Source of the DNA: Varroa destructor
Taxonomy: Eukaryota; Arthropoda; Arachnida; Mesostigmata; Varroidae
Assembly (NCBI RefSeq): GCF_002443255.2
Contig: NW_019211460.1
Location: 32,905,497 to 32,969,496, forward strand
Length of the DNA stretch: 64,000 bases
Direction of reading: 5' to 3'
This document shows, one piece after another, positions 63,408-64,000 of the stretch (position 1 is the first letter of the stretch; every line of letters begins with the position of its first letter). The notes below the pieces were generated by a model that saw only the letters and a program-made list of their open reading frames with translations, had not been told where the DNA came from and ran no database searches. The translations under genes were made by a program, and so were the position numbers.

Positions 63408-63559
63408 GTGACACGCAGGTAGAGCTGGGTGCTCGCTGGATTCACGGCGTCCTCGGTAATCCACTCTACGAGTTTGCTGTGTCGCAGGGCCTTGTAGGCT
63501 TAAACGATCAGGCTTCAATGCAACATAATGTGGTAGTTACTACGGAACGGGGCTCGCAG
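63408..63559 (+). CDS. spermine/polyamine oxidase, coding exon 2
   Basis: Preceded by ACTCAG (acceptor) and followed by GTATTC (donor). In the frame set by exon 1 it reads DTQVELGARWIHGVLGNPLY and onward, about 50 codons (residues 93-142). ELGARWIHG is the hallmark second FAD-contacting block of spermine and N1-acetylpolyamine oxidases (ELGA-WIHG in relatives). GNP-Y with a following GL is also typical of this family. The exon begins after one base of a Gly codon (phase 1) and ends on a codon boundary (phase 0). Confidence 0.93.
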
Positions 63560-63948
63560 GTATTCGTAATATAATGATCGACGTTTCCCGTTATTCATAG
63601 CCATTAACATGAATCTAGGGAGGCTTTGAGGGGAGATCTTTGCCTCAGCTTATTCCGTCTAAAACTAGTTAGGTATTGATATAATATATCAGACAGAACG
63701 TACGATCATACGGTGCTTAAATTTTTATTGACTATTGCTATCAGTTACCACCATTCAAGGAAATTGTAACATAACATTGTTATTGCACATGCATATGAAA
63801 ATAAAATAGGGATTAGTCGTACACATCGAGTTATGAGAATATAGATTATAATCAGCATTTATGTTGGCAGGCATTATTTGTGCAATAATTATTTGCTGTT
63901 TTTGTGCGCTTCGGGTTAGTACTCGTTAATTTTTTTCGATTTTTCCAG
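63560..63948 (+). other. intron 2 of the spermine/polyamine oxidase gene
   Basis: A 389-base phase-0 intron, GTATTC to TTTTTCCAG, with a clear T-rich polypyrimidine tract before the acceptor. The reading frame of exon 2 would stop within it. Confidence 0.85.
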
Positions 63949-64000
63949 ATTCCCCTAGACCTTATCGATGAGGTGTACTCAGCGTATTTTTGGTTCAGCA
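63949..64000 (+). CDS. spermine/polyamine oxidase, coding exon 3 (cut by window end)
   Basis: After TTTTTCCAG the sequence reads IPLDLIDEVYSAYFWFS in phase 0 to the edge of the window. This fits the helical segment following the second FAD block in the family. The rest of the enzyme, including the substrate site and C-terminal FAD motif, lies beyond position 64000. Confidence 0.8.
   Translation, partial: MPLDLIDEVYSAYFWFS

Overview
The window is a piece of a nuclear eukaryotic genome, most likely from an arthropod. The evidence is moderately AT-rich DNA, very low coding density, GT-AG introns, abundant microsatellites, Tc1/mariner relics, two scaffold gaps (25 N and 100 N), and animal-type proteins. 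A parasitiform mite is my best guess, but it rests on general character rather than a diagnostic gene. No CRISPR array, operon, rRNA or convincing tRNA was seen.

Two genes are well supported, both in the right-hand fifth. On the minus strand, 51528-53650 encodes a TOX-family HMG-box protein, probably TOX4-like, with a TOX-type N-terminus, one HMG box, a long Gln/Pro-rich middle and a Cys-rich C-terminal module. Its reading frame breaks once, inside a CAG tract near 53276, where a single base appears to be missing; a 62-nt intron is the alternative. On the plus strand, 59326 to beyond 64000 holds the first three coding exons of a flavin amine oxidase of the spermine/polyamine oxidase family. 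The splice phases join exactly and the gene runs off the window edge. The two genes are divergent, about 5.7 kb apart between start codons, with a CpG-richer stretch at about 55830-56090 that could hold TOX 5' exon or promoter sequence.

Positions 1-51500 are a near gene desert, either intergenic or large introns. Many open frames there begin at non-ATG codons or consist of repeats. Exceptions worth recording are a minus-strand candidate small secreted protein (24366-24557, possibly continuing in a second exon at 23276-23416), an unidentified 138-codon open frame (42778-43194, minus), and two decayed DNA transposons side by side: a mariner-like transposase relic (43585-44450, plus) and a Tc1-like fragment (45338-45530, plus). 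Long (TA)n tracts cluster from 44.6 to 57 kb.

The two solid genes have no evident joint pathway: one is a chromatin or transcription factor, the other a polyamine catabolic enzyme. I found no clearly new biological system. The best leads are the TOX frame break, the tandem GTAG splice donor of the oxidase, and the possible secreted-protein gene.
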